Below, in pieces: positions 7,792 to 16,940 of a DNA stretch of 64,000 nucleotides; position 1 is the stretch's first letter, and each line of letters begins with the position of its first letter. The notes beneath the pieces are model-generated. The model had not been told where the DNA came from. It did not search any database and saw nothing but the letters and a program-made list of their open reading frames with translations. This DNA is from a bacterium (GTDB lineage Bacteria > Zhuqueibacterota > QNDG01 > JAFGCO01). The translations under genes and the position numbers were made by a program. The DNA lies in assembly GCA_016932575.1 (NCBI GenBank), contig JAFGCO010000065.1, forward strand, positions 1-64,000, written 5' to 3'.

Positions 7792-7807
7792 TCGATTTTC
7801 TCCTTAC

Positions 7808-7828
7808 GCTGCATGACATTCATGCAGC
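7808..7828 (-). promoter_or_regulatory. Stem-loop in the rpsO-pnp intergenic
   Basis: GCTGCATG (7808-7815), ACATT, CATGCAGC (7821-7828): a perfect 8-bp stem between the rpsO stop and the pnp ribosome-binding site, without a U-tract. In several bacteria the rpsO-pnp spacer carries a structure cut by RNase III or used in pnp autoregulation. A processing role is likely here but inferred. Confidence 0.5.
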
Positions 7829-7839
7829 ATGACATCCGT

Positions 7840-8109
7840 TTACCTTCGAATGCCCAGTTCCTTGATTAATTCCCGATATTTTTCAAGATCTGTCCGGATC
7901 ATATAATCCAGCAACCGGCGGCGTTTTCCGACCAGTTTTAAAAGACCCCGTCGAGAATGATGATCTTTTTTGTGTGTTTTAAAATGTTCGGTCAGGTCTT
8001 TAATCCGTTGAGTAAGCATTGCAATCTGTACGGAAGAAGATCCCGTATCCTGTCCATTCTCACCATACTTGTTAATAATCTCCTGTTTCTTTTCTTTTGC
8101 TAATGGCAT
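7840..8109 (-). CDS. rpsO: 30S ribosomal protein S15
   Basis: At 89 residues this is the exact family length. S15 hallmarks are present: [45 protein letters not shown]15 binds the 16S central domain early in 30S assembly. The start has a strong AGGAGG 6 nt upstream. The gene sits 3 bp after ribF and before pnp. Confidence 0.98.
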   Translation of the reverse strand: MPLAKEKKQEIINKYGENGQDTGSSSVQIAMLTQRIKDLTEHFKTHKKDHHSRRGLLKLVGKRRRLLDYMIRTDLEKYRELIKELGIRR

Positions 8110-8112
8110 ACA

Positions 8113-9051
8113 TTACCTCCTGATATATGACGCGAGCACCGCTCGCGCTTTCTGCAGATCATTTTCAATCTGTTGTACCATTGTTTCTGAAGATTCAAAT
8201 TTCTCTTCATCCCGAAGCCGTTTGATAAAACGAATTTCCAGATCTTTATTGTAAATAATTTCTTTGAAATTATCAATATAAATTTCAAGTCCATGGGCTT
8301 TTCCGGGAATTGTCGGTGCATAACCGATATTCGCAAGCCCCATGAAAATTTCCGATTCATAATGGATTAACACGGCATAAACACCATCTTTCGGCAGTAA
8401 TTTATCTTTAGGAACATCAAGATTGGCTGTAGGGAAACCAAGCTGACGTCCAAGTTTTTTTCCAGAAATCACATTACCCTGAACCGAATAGGGACGTCCG
8501 AGCCATGCATTGGCGCTCTCAAGATCCCCGTATAAAAGCATCTGCCTGATGCCCGTGCTGCTGACAATCTGATCATTCATTTTAACAGGATCAATACACT
8601 GAATAAAAAAACCGAGTCGTTCGCCGATTTCTTTTAAAGCTTCCGGTGTTCCTGTTCGGTCATGGCCCAGGCTATGGTTAAATCCGATCAACAATCCTTT
8701 TAATCCGATCTTCTTCATCAGTACTGTCTGAATAAATTCAGAAGCACTGAGTTTTGCCATGCCGAGTGTGAATGGCAGGAACAAAACATTGTCCAGGTGA
8801 CTTTTTTGAAAAAAATACTTTTTTTCCTGATTTGTCGTCAGCAGCAAGACCGGCGTTTTTTCTTTATTGACAACGGTCAACGGATGCGGATTAAAAGTTA
8901 CCAGCAGGTGCCGCGCTTTACGATGTTCGGAAACCGACAGAAGATCCCTGATAATCTCCTGATGTCCAAGGTGAATACCGTCAAATGTACCAATGGTAAT
9001 CACAGTATTTTCAAAGAACGGAATGTCTTCAATCGTTTGGTATAGATGCAT
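8113..9051 (-). CDS. ribF: Bifunctional riboflavin kinase / FAD synthetase
   Basis: This 312-residue protein makes FMN from riboflavin and then FAD. The N-terminal nucleotidyltransferase half has GTFDGIHLGH (about 22-31) and VTFNPHP, plus GFNHSLGHDRTG. The C-terminal flavokinase half has GKKLGRQLGFPTANL and a Glu-rich metal/ATP region (HGLEIYI). The start overlaps the end of truB by 23 bp, so the two are translationally coupled, an order common in many bacteria (truB-ribF-rpsO). Confidence 0.96.
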   Translation of the reverse strand: MHLYQTIEDIPFFENTVITIGTFDGIHLGHQEIIRDLLSVSEHRKARHLLVTFNPHPLTVVNKEKTPVLLLTTNQEKKYFFQKSHLDNVLFLPFTLGMAKLSASEFIQTVLMKKIGLKGLLIGFNHSLGHDRTGTPEALKEIGERLGFFIQCIDPVKMNDQIVSSTGIRQMLLYGDLESANAWLGRPYSVQGNVISGKKLGRQLGFPTANLDVPKDKLLPKDGVYAVLIHYESEIFMGLANIGYAPTIPGKAHGLEIYIDNFKEIIYNKDLEIRFIKRLRDEEKFESSETMVQQIENDLQKARAVLASYIRR

Positions 9052-9712
9052 CGCTACTTATCATTAATTTAAATTGATCCAATGGCAATGCCTGATCTAC
9101 ATGATACGAACCTACAGAGACTCTCCTTAACTCGGTTAAATATCCGCCTGTTCCCAGATCATTGCCGATATCTCTTGCCAGCGATCGAATATAGGTACCC
9201 TTGCCACACCGGACCCGTATCTCTATGAACGGGGATTTCCATGCCAGCAATGTCATATTATAAATGACCACTTTGCGAGGTTTTAATTCAGAATAAATTC
9301 CTTGCCTTGCCAGTTGATAAAGCCGTCTTCCATTTTTTTTCAAAGCTGAAAATTGCGGGGGCACCTGATCGATTTCGCCACAATATTGTTTAAGGGCATT
9401 TTCTATATCTGATTGTGAAAACGCCGGCACTTCCCGTCGCGTCAGCACACTGCCTTCCGCATCATCCGTATCCATGGTTTTTCCTAACTCAATCGTCCCT
9501 TCATAAACCTTTTCCAATGCCATCAGTCCCGGCACCTGTTTCGTGGATTTTCCGGTACAAATAATCAGTACGCCGGTTGCCATAGGATCCAGCGTGCCGG
9601 CATGTCCCACCTTTTTACATCCTGTCCATTGACGAATCCGCTTGACAACCTGAAATGATGTCAGTCCGGATGGTTTATCAATATGAATAATGTCTCCACA
9701 CTCAAAATGAAT
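9029..9712 (-). CDS. truB: tRNA pseudouridine(55) synthase, non-canonical start
   Basis: TruB makes pseudouridine at position 55 of the tRNA T-loop. Its motifs are GDIIHIDKPSGLTSF, then KKVGHAGTLDPMATGVL with the catalytic Asp in LDP, and RCGKGTYIRSLARDIG. If translation began at the first in-frame ATG/GTG/TTG (GTG at 9610), the essential N-terminal strand with the KPSG motif would be lost. The frame is open upstream to a TGA at 9724-9722, and within it there is no ATG, GTG or TTG before 9610. A GAGGAAG box (9723-9717) points to ATT at 9712 (4 nt spacing, about 227 residues). A second GGAGA box points to ATT at 9688. I chose 9712. A sequencing or assembly error is the alternative. Confidence 0.85.
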   Translation of the reverse strand: MHFECGDIIHIDKPSGLTSFQVVKRIRQWTGCKKVGHAGTLDPMATGVLIICTGKSTKQVPGLMALEKVYEGTIELGKTMDTDDAEGSVLTRREVPAFSQSDIENALKQYCGEIDQVPPQFSALKKNGRRLYQLARQGIYSELKPRKVVIYNMTLLAWKSPFIEIRVRCGKGTYIRSLARDIGNDLGTGGYLTELRRVSVGSYHVDQALPLDQFKLMISSDASIPND

Positions 9713-9820
9713 GATTCTTCCTCAATTTGTTACTTGCCTGTACCCGATTTTACTTTGGTTTAATTGGCTGAACAACGCCATTGACTGTCGTTCAGTGTCT
9801 TTCAGCTGCCCCAAAAAATA

Positions 9821-10807
9821 TCAATATTTTTCATTCAGATAGTGTTTTAAAACTTCTAATATTTTCTGTTTCACCTGACTGAGGCTTCCGGTCAGTTCAC
9901 AACCGGAAGCTCTAATATGTCCTCCTCCTCCAAATTCACTGGCCACCTGATTTACATCAATTAGGCCTTTTGATCTGAAGCTCACTCTGAATTCGTGATG
10001 ATCCTTTTCCATCATAAAAAAGCTCGCTTTAACACCATCGATACCTGCTATGGTGTCCACGAAACCTTCGGTATCCACGGGACCCGAATGACAAAGATAC
10101 TCATTTTCCAAAACCATACACGTGATCTGATTATCGAAATGAAATTCGAGTGAGGAAAGTGCTTTTGCATATGCCCGCATGGTTTCCGGCGTATTTCGAT
10201 TATAAAGCATCTCAGAAATATGTGAGGGATTGGCTCCATATCTGACCATCTCTGCACAAATAAATAAAGCATCAGCAGAGGTATTCGCAAATAAAAAACG
10301 ACCCGTATCACTAAAAATCCCGGTATAAATCATTGTCGCCATGGCAGGCGTCCAGGCAGTTCCTGAGAATTTCACCAGATGGTACACCAGTTCTGCGGTA
10401 CTGCTTTTATCCGCATCAACAAGATTGATATGGCCAAAATGCGTATTTCCAGGATGGTGATCAATATTGATAATGGTTTGATCTCCACTTATAAGGGACT
10501 TCACACTTCCGATCCGATCCAGATCAGAAGAATCCAGAGTAAGTACATTCTCGCAGACATCACACACCTCTTTCTGATCGTATTTTTGAATGCGTTGAAT
10601 CCCCTCCAGATAATAAAGCTTTTTGGGAATGCAATCATCAATCAGAATACAATAATGTTTTTGATAACAATTCAATATCTCAGATAAAATCAATACCGAG
10701 GCTATAGAATCTCCATCGGGTCTTACATGCGTGGTAATCAGAAAATTATTTTTCTCTTGAAGAGCTTGCGCGATGGTTTGATAGGTCTTAATATGTTCAG
10801 CAGTCAT
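9821..10807 (-). CDS. nrnA: DHH-family oligoribonuclease / PAP phosphatase
   Basis: This 328-residue protein has an N-terminal DHH phosphoesterase domain: THVRPDGDS (metal-binding Asp residues), LTLDSSD, and the signature IDHHPGN. The C-terminal DHHA1 domain has GGGGHIRASG for substrate binding. NrnA degrades short RNA oligonucleotides (nanoRNAs) and 3'-phosphoadenosine-5'-phosphate in the cytoplasm. It starts 8 bp after rbfA, in the common rbfA-nrnA-truB arrangement. About 100 bp separate it from truB. Confidence 0.95.
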   Translation of the reverse strand: MTAEHIKTYQTIAQALQEKNNFLITTHVRPDGDSIASVLILSEILNCYQKHYCILIDDCIPKKLYYLEGIQRIQKYDQKEVCDVCENVLTLDSSDLDRIGSVKSLISGDQTIINIDHHPGNTHFGHINLVDADKSSTAELVYHLVKFSGTAWTPAMATMIYTGIFSDTGRFLFANTSADALFICAEMVRYGANPSHISEMLYNRNTPETMRAYAKALSSLEFHFDNQITCMVLENEYLCHSGPVDTEGFVDTIAGIDGVKASFFMMEKDHHEFRVSFRSKGLIDVNQVASEFGGGGHIRASGCELTGSLSQVKQKILEVLKHYLNEKY

Positions 10808-10815
10808 AGTGAAGA

Positions 10816-11187
10816 TTATACATCCACAATATCAGAAGACGCATTTCCTATTTCGAGTTTTTGCAGAATTTTATCAATACGTTCGTAATCATCATAACGG
10901 GTATCCAGTTGAAATGTAAGAACAGGAATGTAACGAAGCCTGATTCTGGAGGCAATTTCTTTTTGAATAAAGGCATGTGCATTCTGTAATCCCTGAATTG
11001 TTTCTGTCTTTTGATGATCGGAACCCATCACTGAGATACGAACCAATGCATGCTTCAAATCGTTCGACAAATTCACTTCGGTCACGGTAACAAATCCGAC
11101 ACGGGGATCTTTCACCCGTTTTCTGATGATATCACTGATTTCTGATTTGAGAAGTTCACCGAGTTGTCGTGTACGTTTGTTTTTCAT
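10816..11187 (-). CDS. rbfA: 30S ribosome-binding factor A
   Basis: This protein has 123 residues, the usual family length, with the KH-like fold motifs KRTRQLGELLKSEIS, DPRVGFVTVTEV and LSNDLKHALVRISVMG. RbfA binds the immature 30S subunit and helps process the 5' end of 16S rRNA. It lies between the DUF503 gene and nrnA, as expected for the infB cluster. Confidence 0.96.
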   Translation of the reverse strand: MKNKRTRQLGELLKSEISDIIRKRVKDPRVGFVTVTEVNLSNDLKHALVRISVMGSDHQKTETIQGLQNAHAFIQKEIASRIRLRYIPVLTFQLDTRYDDYERIDKILQKLEIGNASSDIVDV

Positions 11188-11335
11188 AAGTGCTTCTTTA
11201 TTGAAAAATATCTTTGCCGTCAGGATACTCCGGCGCTAATTGTATATGATAACACGCATGATATGCTGGAAATCTTTCCAATGGATCATTCTTTTGTGAA
11301 TATGACTAACGAATACCCTGTATCATTCATTTGTT

Positions 11336-11617
11336 TTAAAAAATTTCTAATAGGTGATCCAGCACTTCCACCCGGGATTCCCGTTCAATATATTGAAAAG
11401 CCCTGTTTAATACCTCTTCAATATGCTTCTTTGTATTTGATACTGTGGCAACAGCCAATACGCATCTCTGCCATTTATCCTGATAATCCACCTCAGCTGC
11501 GGAAACGTTAAAGCGGTTTCGAATTCGCGTTTTCATTCCCTTAATAATGGCACGCTTTTCCTTTAACGAAAGGCATCCTGGAAGGAATAACTCGACTTGT
11601 AATGTTCCGACCAGCAT
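11336..11617 (-). CDS. DUF503 (YlxP-like) protein
   Basis: This 93-residue ferredoxin-like-fold protein of the DUF503/YlxP family is recognised by LFLPGCLSLKEKRAIIKGM and the RNRFNVSAAEVDYQDKWQ segment. These small proteins are nearly always encoded between infB and rbfA, exactly as here: the ATG comes 3 bp after the infB stop. The molecular role is not established; a ribosome-maturation role has been suggested from context. Confidence 0.92.
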   Translation of the reverse strand: MLVGTLQVELFLPGCLSLKEKRAIIKGMKTRIRNRFNVSAAEVDYQDKWQRCVLAVATVSNTKKHIEEVLNRAFQYIERESRVEVLDHLLEIF

Positions 11618-11620
11618 ATG

Positions 11621-14251
11621 TTACAGTGTTCTGGCTATCTCAATAATTTCATAGGCTTCTATCACGTCACCAACTTTAATATCATTATAGTTATCCAATG
11701 TGATGCCGCATTCATATCCGGAATCCACTTCGCGAACATCATCTTTAAAACGTTTAAGCGTGGAAATTTTCCCATCATGAACAACGGTACCATCACGGAC
11801 CAGCCTCACACGATTATTACGATTTACTTTTCCCTGAAGAACAAAACATCCGGCAATATTGCCAATCTTTGAAGCTTTAAAAATATCACGAATTTCAACA
11901 GTTCCCACGACTTCTTCGGTTTTTTCCGGTTCCAGCAGTCCTGACAGCGCCAGCTTCACATCATTCACAACTTCATAGATTACTTTGTATGATCTGATAT
12001 CAATATCTTCTTTTTGGGCCAGTTCTCTGGCTTTTAAAGTCGGTGTCACATGAAAACCGATAATCACTGCTTGAGAAGCTGTCGCCAAAACAACATCTGT
12101 TTCTGTAATGGCGCCGACACCCTTGTGAATAATACGAACGCTGACATTTTCATTTCCCAGTTCCATAAGAGAATCACTGAGGGCTTCTACTGAGCCGTCA
12201 ACATCAGCTTTAATAATAATAGAAAGTTCACGGACTTCCCCTTCGGCGATCCGTTGTGAAATTTGATCCAACGTCAGACGACGATGCTGGCGGAAAGATT
12301 GTTCACGGCGCAACTGCTGCCGCTTTATACTGATCTCTCTTGCTTCCTGCTCTGAGTCCACCACCACCAGGTGATCACCGGCTTGAGGTGTTCCATTAAA
12401 TCCGGTAATGAGTACGGGGGTTGAAGGAGGTGCTTCTTTTACCGGATGATTACGCTCGTCAAACATGGCCCGGACACGTCCACTGTATTGACCGGCAACA
12501 AAAATATTACTCACACGTAAAGTGCCTCGCTGAACGAGAACTGTTGCAATAGAACCGCGCCCTTTCTCCATCTTGGCTTCAATGAGCACCCCTCTTGCCT
12601 GAGTATTTGGATTGGCTTTAAGCTCCAGCATCTCCGCCTCAAGCAGAATTTTCTCAAGTAAATCTTCAATTCCCTGTCCGGTCTTTGCTGAAATCTCTGC
12701 GGATTGTACTTTACCTCCCCAATCTTCCAGCAAGACATTCTGATCAGATAATTCTTTGCGAACGCTTTCAGGATTTGCATTGGATTTATCGATTTTATTA
12801 ATTGCTGCTACTATTGGTACGCCAGCTGCTCTGGCATGATTGATTGCCTCGATCGTTTGCGGCATGACTTTATCATCTGCAGCGACAACCAATACCACAA
12901 TATCCGTTGCCTGAGCACCTCTCGCACGCATTGCAGTAAATGCTTCATGCCCGGGTGTGTCTAAAAATGTAATTTGCTTTTCACGAAATGTAACTTCATA
13001 TGCACCGATATGCTGGGTGATTCCCCCAGCCTCACCGGCAATAATATTACTGCTTCGAATGTAATCAAGAAGGGAGGTTTTTCCATGATCGACATGCCCC
13101 ATAATAGTGACTACAGGCGGACGGGGTTTTAAATCTTCAGGAGCATCCTCTATTTCATGTTCAATCTCTTCTTCACCATATTCTGATAAAAATTCTACTT
13201 CATATCCAAATTCATCTGCGACCATTAGAATCGTATCTTTATCCAAACGCTGATTGATAGACACCATTAATCCAAGCGACAAGCATACGCGAATAACTTC
13301 ACTGGAATCGACATTCATTAATCCTGCCAGATCTCCTACCGAGATAAATTCAGTCGTATGGATGGTATTTTCATCTTCCTCTTCAACTTCAACAACATCC
13401 TTTTCTTTCTTGCGGCGTTTTTTCTTGGTTGTCTCCCCCATTTTCGCCAGGGTTTCTTTAATAGAGGCTTCAATTTCTTTTTCATCAATTTCAACGACCG
13501 GTTTTTTCTTTTTCTTTCGCCGCTTCTTCTTTTTTCGAGGAGACCTTTCCTCTTCTTCTTTTTCGAATCCTGCTTCTGTTTTCTTTTTTCTTTTCTTTTT
13601 GTCTATTTCAATAAACTGGTCTTCTTCTTCCACCTTTGGGCGTCTTTTCAAATGCCGTTTGGTTTTTCCCTTTTGAGTATCCTTGGATTCCTCTTTCAGT
13701 TCAATCGAGTCTAAAACTTTCGGCACCTGAATCTCTGAAACCGGTTTTTTATCCGGTTTTTTCTTTTTTGATTTTGCTTCTTTATCTTCAAACTCTGATG
13801 GAAGTGCTATTTTCTCGGGTTTTTCCTCGATTTTTACTTTTTCTTTTATTTCTTCAATTTTAATCTTCTTAATTTCTTTTTTCGGCGGCTCCGCCTTTTT
13901 TATTATGACTTCTTTCTTTTTATGTTTTTCTTCTTTTGATTTGCTCACCCGTTCATAAAAATCAACACTTTTTGACAATTCAAGAATCTCATCAATTTCC
14001 TGACGAATAGCTTCTTTTCTTGCCTCTTCTTCTTGTTTTTTTGCTTGAATTTTACGACGGAAATCCGTTTCCTGGCCCACTTCTCCCTCATCATGGCCAA
14101 AATGTTTATGTACCAAATCCAACATTTTGTCATTAAGCTGAGCCATATGATTACGGACTTTGAATCGATTTTCTTCAAGAAAATCGATCAGGGCTTCGTT
14201 GGAAATATGATATTCTTTGGCAACTTGATATATGCGCTTTTTACTACTCAC
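11621..14251 (-). CDS. infB: Translation initiation factor IF-2
   Basis: This 876-residue GTPase brings initiator tRNA to the 30S subunit. There is an N-terminal IF2_N helical domain (about 1-55), then a long Lys/Glu-rich low-complexity linker (about 65-300), and a second IF2_N-like segment. The G domain has G1 GHVDHGKT near 385, G3 DTPGHEAF near 430 and G4 NKID near 487. Domains II-IV follow to the C-terminus. Translation starts at GTG (14251) behind AAGGG. It follows nusA by 100 bp. The linker produces long but meaningless open frames on the opposite strand. Confidence 0.98.
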   Translation of the reverse strand: MSSKKRIYQVAKEYHISNEALIDFLEENRFKVRNHMAQLNDKMLDLVHKHFGHDEGEVGQETDFRRKIQAKKQEEEARKEAIRQEIDEILELSKSVDFYERVSKSKEEKHKKKEVIIKKAEPPKKEIKKIKIEEIKEKVKIEEKPEKIALPSEFEDKEAKSKKKKPDKKPVSEIQVPKVLDSIELKEESKDTQKGKTKRHLKRRPKVEEEDQFIEIDKKKRKKKTEAGFEKEEEERSPRKKKKRRKKKKKPVVEIDEKEIEASIKETLAKMGETTKKKRRKKEKDVVEVEEEDENTIHTTEFISVGDLAGLMNVDSSEVIRVCLSLGLMVSINQRLDKDTILMVADEFGYEVEFLSEYGEEEIEHEIEDAPEDLKPRPPVVTIMGHVDHGKTSLLDYIRSSNIIAGEAGGITQHIGAYEVTFREKQITFLDTPGHEAFTAMRARGAQATDIVVLVVAADDKVMPQTIEAINHARAAGVPIVAAINKIDKSNANPESVRKELSDQNVLLEDWGGKVQSAEISAKTGQGIEDLLEKILLEAEMLELKANPNTQARGVLIEAKMEKGRGSIATVLVQRGTLRVSNIFVAGQYSGRVRAMFDERNHPVKEAPPSTPVLITGFNGTPQAGDHLVVVDSEQEAREISIKRQQLRREQSFRQHRRLTLDQISQRIAEGEVRELSIIIKADVDGSVEALSDSLMELGNENVSVRIIHKGVGAITETDVVLATASQAVIIGFHVTPTLKARELAQKEDIDIRSYKVIYEVVNDVKLALSGLLEPEKTEEVVGTVEIRDIFKASKIGNIAGCFVLQGKVNRNNRVRLVRDGTVVHDGKISTLKRFKDDVREVDSGYECGITLDNYNDIKVGDVIEAYEIIEIARTL

Positions 14252-14351
14252 AGGAACCCTTTTTTTTCATAACTTATTCAATACAGGCCGGAAACTCATA
14301 TCAACCAGACAACGCTTAATTCTCCGGCGTCACTATAATTCAAGACCTTGT

Positions 14352-15662
14352 CTATACGGTTTCTTCCTCTTCTTCATGTTCTCTTTCATTTTCTTCGATG
14401 AATTCTTCCTGTGTTTCAACTGTTTCTTCTTCATAATATGAATTTAGGATATCCAGCAATCGTTCCACAGTTTTTGCACCAAAGCCTTTCAGTGAAAGAA
14501 TTTCTTCCTGTCCTGCGTCTAAAACTTCATCAGCAGTTACATAACCCGCGGCCAGTAATTTTTCCAAAACATTTTTAGAGAGTTCGGGCACATCTTCGAG
14601 CATCAATTTTTCTTCAGGTTGCTGTAAAGCCAGCCAATCCGATTCTTTTTCTGTGGTCACTTCATAACCGGTTAAACGGGATGCCAGCTGACGATTCTGA
14701 CCGCCTTTGCCTATGGCAAGCGAAATTTGATCGTCGGGAATCACCGCTGTGGCGGTTTTTTCTTCTTCATTGATGATAATTCGATTTGGCTTTGCCGGAC
14801 TCAACGCACGCTGAATAAAAATCTCCGGTTCACTGCTCCAGTTAATGACATCGATTTTTTCATTATTCAGCTCTTTGACGATCGATTGAATACGAACACC
14901 TTTTAATCCAACACAGGCACCGACAGCATCTATCCGCTTGTCATTTGAATAAACCGCAACCTTGGCCCGGTCTCCCGGAAAACGCGCCACACCTTTTAAT
15001 TCAATAATCCCATCATAGATTTCAGGTACTTCGAGTTCAAACAAACGGATTAAAAATTGAGGATGCGTTCTCGAGACAAGAACCTCCGGCCCCCGATTGG
15101 TCTGAGCCACTTCTTTAATCACGGCGCGAATATTATCCCCGCGATGGTATCTTTCATTATAAATCTGATCCTGCTTCTTTAAAAGCACTTCCATATTGTC
15201 TACAGAAATAAGAATTTCATCCCGATTCATCTGACGGACATCACCAATGATAATTTCGCCGACACGATCTTTAAATTCATTGAAAAGCACCTCTTTTTCA
15301 GCCTCGCGAATTTTTTGTGTAAGACTCTGTTTGGCGCTTGTAATCAGCCGCCGCCCGAAACTGGACGGATCAATAATTTCCACGAACTCATCACCCAGTT
15401 CAAGATCGGGTTCGACCTGCTTTGCTTTTTCAAGTGTTATTTCTGTCACTTCATCTTCCACTGTCTCGACGATCGTCTTTGTCTGGTAAATTTCAACTTC
15501 GCCCTTATCCATACTGACAAAAATCTCGAAGTTATCCGAGGTACCGTATTTTCGTTTAATCATTGCCAGAAAAAGATTCTCAATAATATCGCTCAGTACT
15601 TCCCGCTTAATATTGCGTTCTTTTGCGATCTGAGTGACAGCTTCAACAATATCCACATTCAT
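14352..15662 (-). CDS. nusA: Transcription termination/antitermination factor NusA
   Basis: This 436-residue RNA polymerase-associated factor has an N-terminal RNAP-binding domain, an S1 domain (about 135-200) and two KH domains (VGACVGLKGVRIQSI; IAIGKGGQNRQLASRL). A C-terminal helix-hairpin-helix segment follows (LSLKGFGAKTVERLLDIL), with an acidic Glu-rich tail. NusA controls pausing, termination and antitermination. A strong AAGGAGG lies upstream. It is encoded directly after rimP (16 bp gap), the standard rimP-nusA-infB order. Confidence 0.98.
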   Translation of the reverse strand: MNVDIVEAVTQIAKERNIKREVLSDIIENLFLAMIKRKYGTSDNFEIFVSMDKGEVEIYQTKTIVETVEDEVTEITLEKAKQVEPDLELGDEFVEIIDPSSFGRRLITSAKQSLTQKIREAEKEVLFNEFKDRVGEIIIGDVRQMNRDEILISVDNMEVLLKKQDQIYNERYHRGDNIRAVIKEVAQTNRGPEVLVSRTHPQFLIRLFELEVPEIYDGIIELKGVARFPGDRAKVAVYSNDKRIDAVGACVGLKGVRIQSIVKELNNEKIDVINWSSEPEIFIQRALSPAKPNRIIINEEEKTATAVIPDDQISLAIGKGGQNRQLASRLTGYEVTTEKESDWLALQQPEEKLMLEDVPELSKNVLEKLLAAGYVTADEVLDAGQEEILSLKGFGAKTVERLLDILNSYYEEETVETQEEFIEENEREHEEEEETV

Positions 15663-15678
15663 GGAAAGGTTGTCCTCC

Positions 15679-16143
15679 TTACCATTTCAATTGAATCCGT
15701 GCCTGACGGATGACCCTTAAAGGAATTTCTTTGACTTGATCTTTTACCATAACACGAACATAATCCTTCTCAATCCCAACGACTCGACCTTCGACAGACG
15801 ATTCTTTCTCGTCAAGATCATACTGAATGCGTACAACCTTGCCAATATTCCTGCTAAAATCATTCACTGTTTTTAAAGGCCGATGCACACCCGGCGACGA
15901 TACTTCCAACCGGTACTGTGGAACATCAGGAAATGTCATATCCAATACATCCGTTATCTGGCGTGAAATCCTTGTACAATCATCAATATTAATGCCTGCA
16001 TCACGATCGACAAATACCTGAATGATTGGCCGATTGGCACGACCTCCGCATTTTATCTCAATCAAATCACAACCTGCATTCTTAACAATTGGAGCGAGCA
16101 CTTTTTCTAATTGACCGGTATCAAAATTCATCATGTCCACCAT
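15679..16143 (-). CDS. rimP: Ribosome maturation factor RimP
   Basis: At 154 residues it is the usual length. It has a YlxS/RimP N-terminal domain with DDCTRISRQITDVLD and YRLEVSSPGVHRPLK, and an Sm-like C-terminal barrel. It is needed for maturation of the 30S head. Several in-frame starts are possible (ATG at 16143, 16134, 16131). The first directly abuts the U-tract of an upstream hairpin, so the later ATGs may be the ones used. Confidence 0.95.
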   Translation of the reverse strand: MVDMMNFDTGQLEKVLAPIVKNAGCDLIEIKCGGRANRPIIQVFVDRDAGINIDDCTRISRQITDVLDMTFPDVPQYRLEVSSPGVHRPLKTVNDFSRNIGKVVRIQYDLDEKESSVEGRVVGIEKDYVRVMVKDQVKEIPLRVIRQARIQLKW

Positions 16144-16144
16144 G

Positions 16145-16173
16145 AAAAAAAGTGGGTCGTTAAACCCACTTTC
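16145..16173 (-). promoter_or_regulatory. Terminator-like hairpin just upstream of rimP
   Basis: On the minus strand AAAGTGGGT, a short loop, ACCCACTTT, then a run of T's that ends at the rimP start codon. This is a textbook intrinsic terminator shape placed in the leader of rimP-nusA-infB. It can end the upstream TPR transcript or attenuate the translation operon. Confidence 0.65.
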
Positions 16174-16191
16174 AGAGCTTAAATTTAATAA

Positions 16192-16220
16192 AATATTTCT
16201 CTTTATGCAAGAGAAATATT
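16192..16220 (-). promoter_or_regulatory. Second hairpin between the TPR gene and rimP
   Basis: AATATTTCTCTT (16192-16203), a 5-nt loop, AAGAGAAATATT (16209-16220): a perfect 12-bp AU-rich stem immediately after the TPR gene stop. It is followed on the minus strand by a moderately T-rich segment. It forms a tandem pair with the hairpin at 16145-16173. Confidence 0.6.
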
Positions 16221-16230
16221 AATCTGACAT

Positions 16231-16908
16231 TTAAGATGCCTTTAATGATTCTAATAAAAATGCAACTTCCTCTGAAATCGGTGCATCGGGATACGCATCC
16301 ATGAGACGCTGATAAATAGACTTGGCCTTCTCCTTTTGATCAGACAATACATAACATCGAGCAGCATTTTTTAAATAAAATGGAACACTATAACTGTCAT
16401 CTGCGGATTTCGATGCTTTTTCATACATAACAGCTGCTTTTTCAAATTGCTTTTCATTCTCCAGGCAAGCGGCAATTCCTGCGAGACTCGAATGATTAAA
16501 ATAGCCAATCTGACCGTAATTATCCACATATTGCTGATAATATTGACGTGCTTCTGAATAATTTTCTTTTTCATAATAAGCATTCGCAATAAAGAATACT
16601 GCCCGGCCTGCGGCAGGTGTCCCTTTGAATTGTTCTGTAAAGGCAAGCAAAGCATTGATGGCCCTTTCATAATCCTTGCTAAAATAGATTTGTTCGGCCA
16701 ACACAATTTCTTTTTCAGCCCTTCTGGCATTATCTTTTTTATTTTTTGAATCAAATATAATATAGACACTCAATAATATCACGGCCACCAAAATAATATT
16801 AATGGTTTTGCCGTGGTTTTGTAAAAATTTTTGAACACGAACATACGCGGTCACCAGAGGATCTTCTTTTATTTCTCTTTTCGTGATTTTTTTCCGGGCT
16901 TTAAGCAT
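16231..16908 (-). CDS. Membrane-anchored TPR protein (YfgM-like)
   Basis: This 225-residue protein has a basic N-terminus (about 1-35), one membrane helix (about 36-52, INIILVAVILLSVYIIF) and a periplasmic part made of tetratricopeptide-type repeats (QIYFSKDYERAINALLAF; NAYYEKENYSEARQYYQQYV; AVMYEKASKS; KAKSIYQRLMDAYPDAP). The layout matches YfgM-type TPR proteins that associate with the Sec translocon or chaperones; that role is inferred from architecture only. It lies between a response regulator gene and the rimP leader hairpins. Confidence 0.75.
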   Translation of the reverse strand: MLKARKKITKREIKEDPLVTAYVRVQKFLQNHGKTINIILVAVILLSVYIIFDSKNKKDNARRAEKEIVLAEQIYFSKDYERAINALLAFTEQFKGTPAAGRAVFFIANAYYEKENYSEARQYYQQYVDNYGQIGYFNHSSLAGIAACLENEKQFEKAAVMYEKASKSADDSYSVPFYLKNAARCYVLSDQKEKAKSIYQRLMDAYPDAPISEEVAFLLESLKAS

Positions 16909-16940
16909 TTCTTTCTGTTCTCCAGATTCCAGTCATCAGT

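Noticed and set aside
13254-13863. Phe/Ser-rich open frames on the plus strand
   Set aside because: They are antisense to the Lys/Glu-rich linker of infB, where AAA/GAA codons read backwards as TTT/TTC; no start signals or family resemblance.
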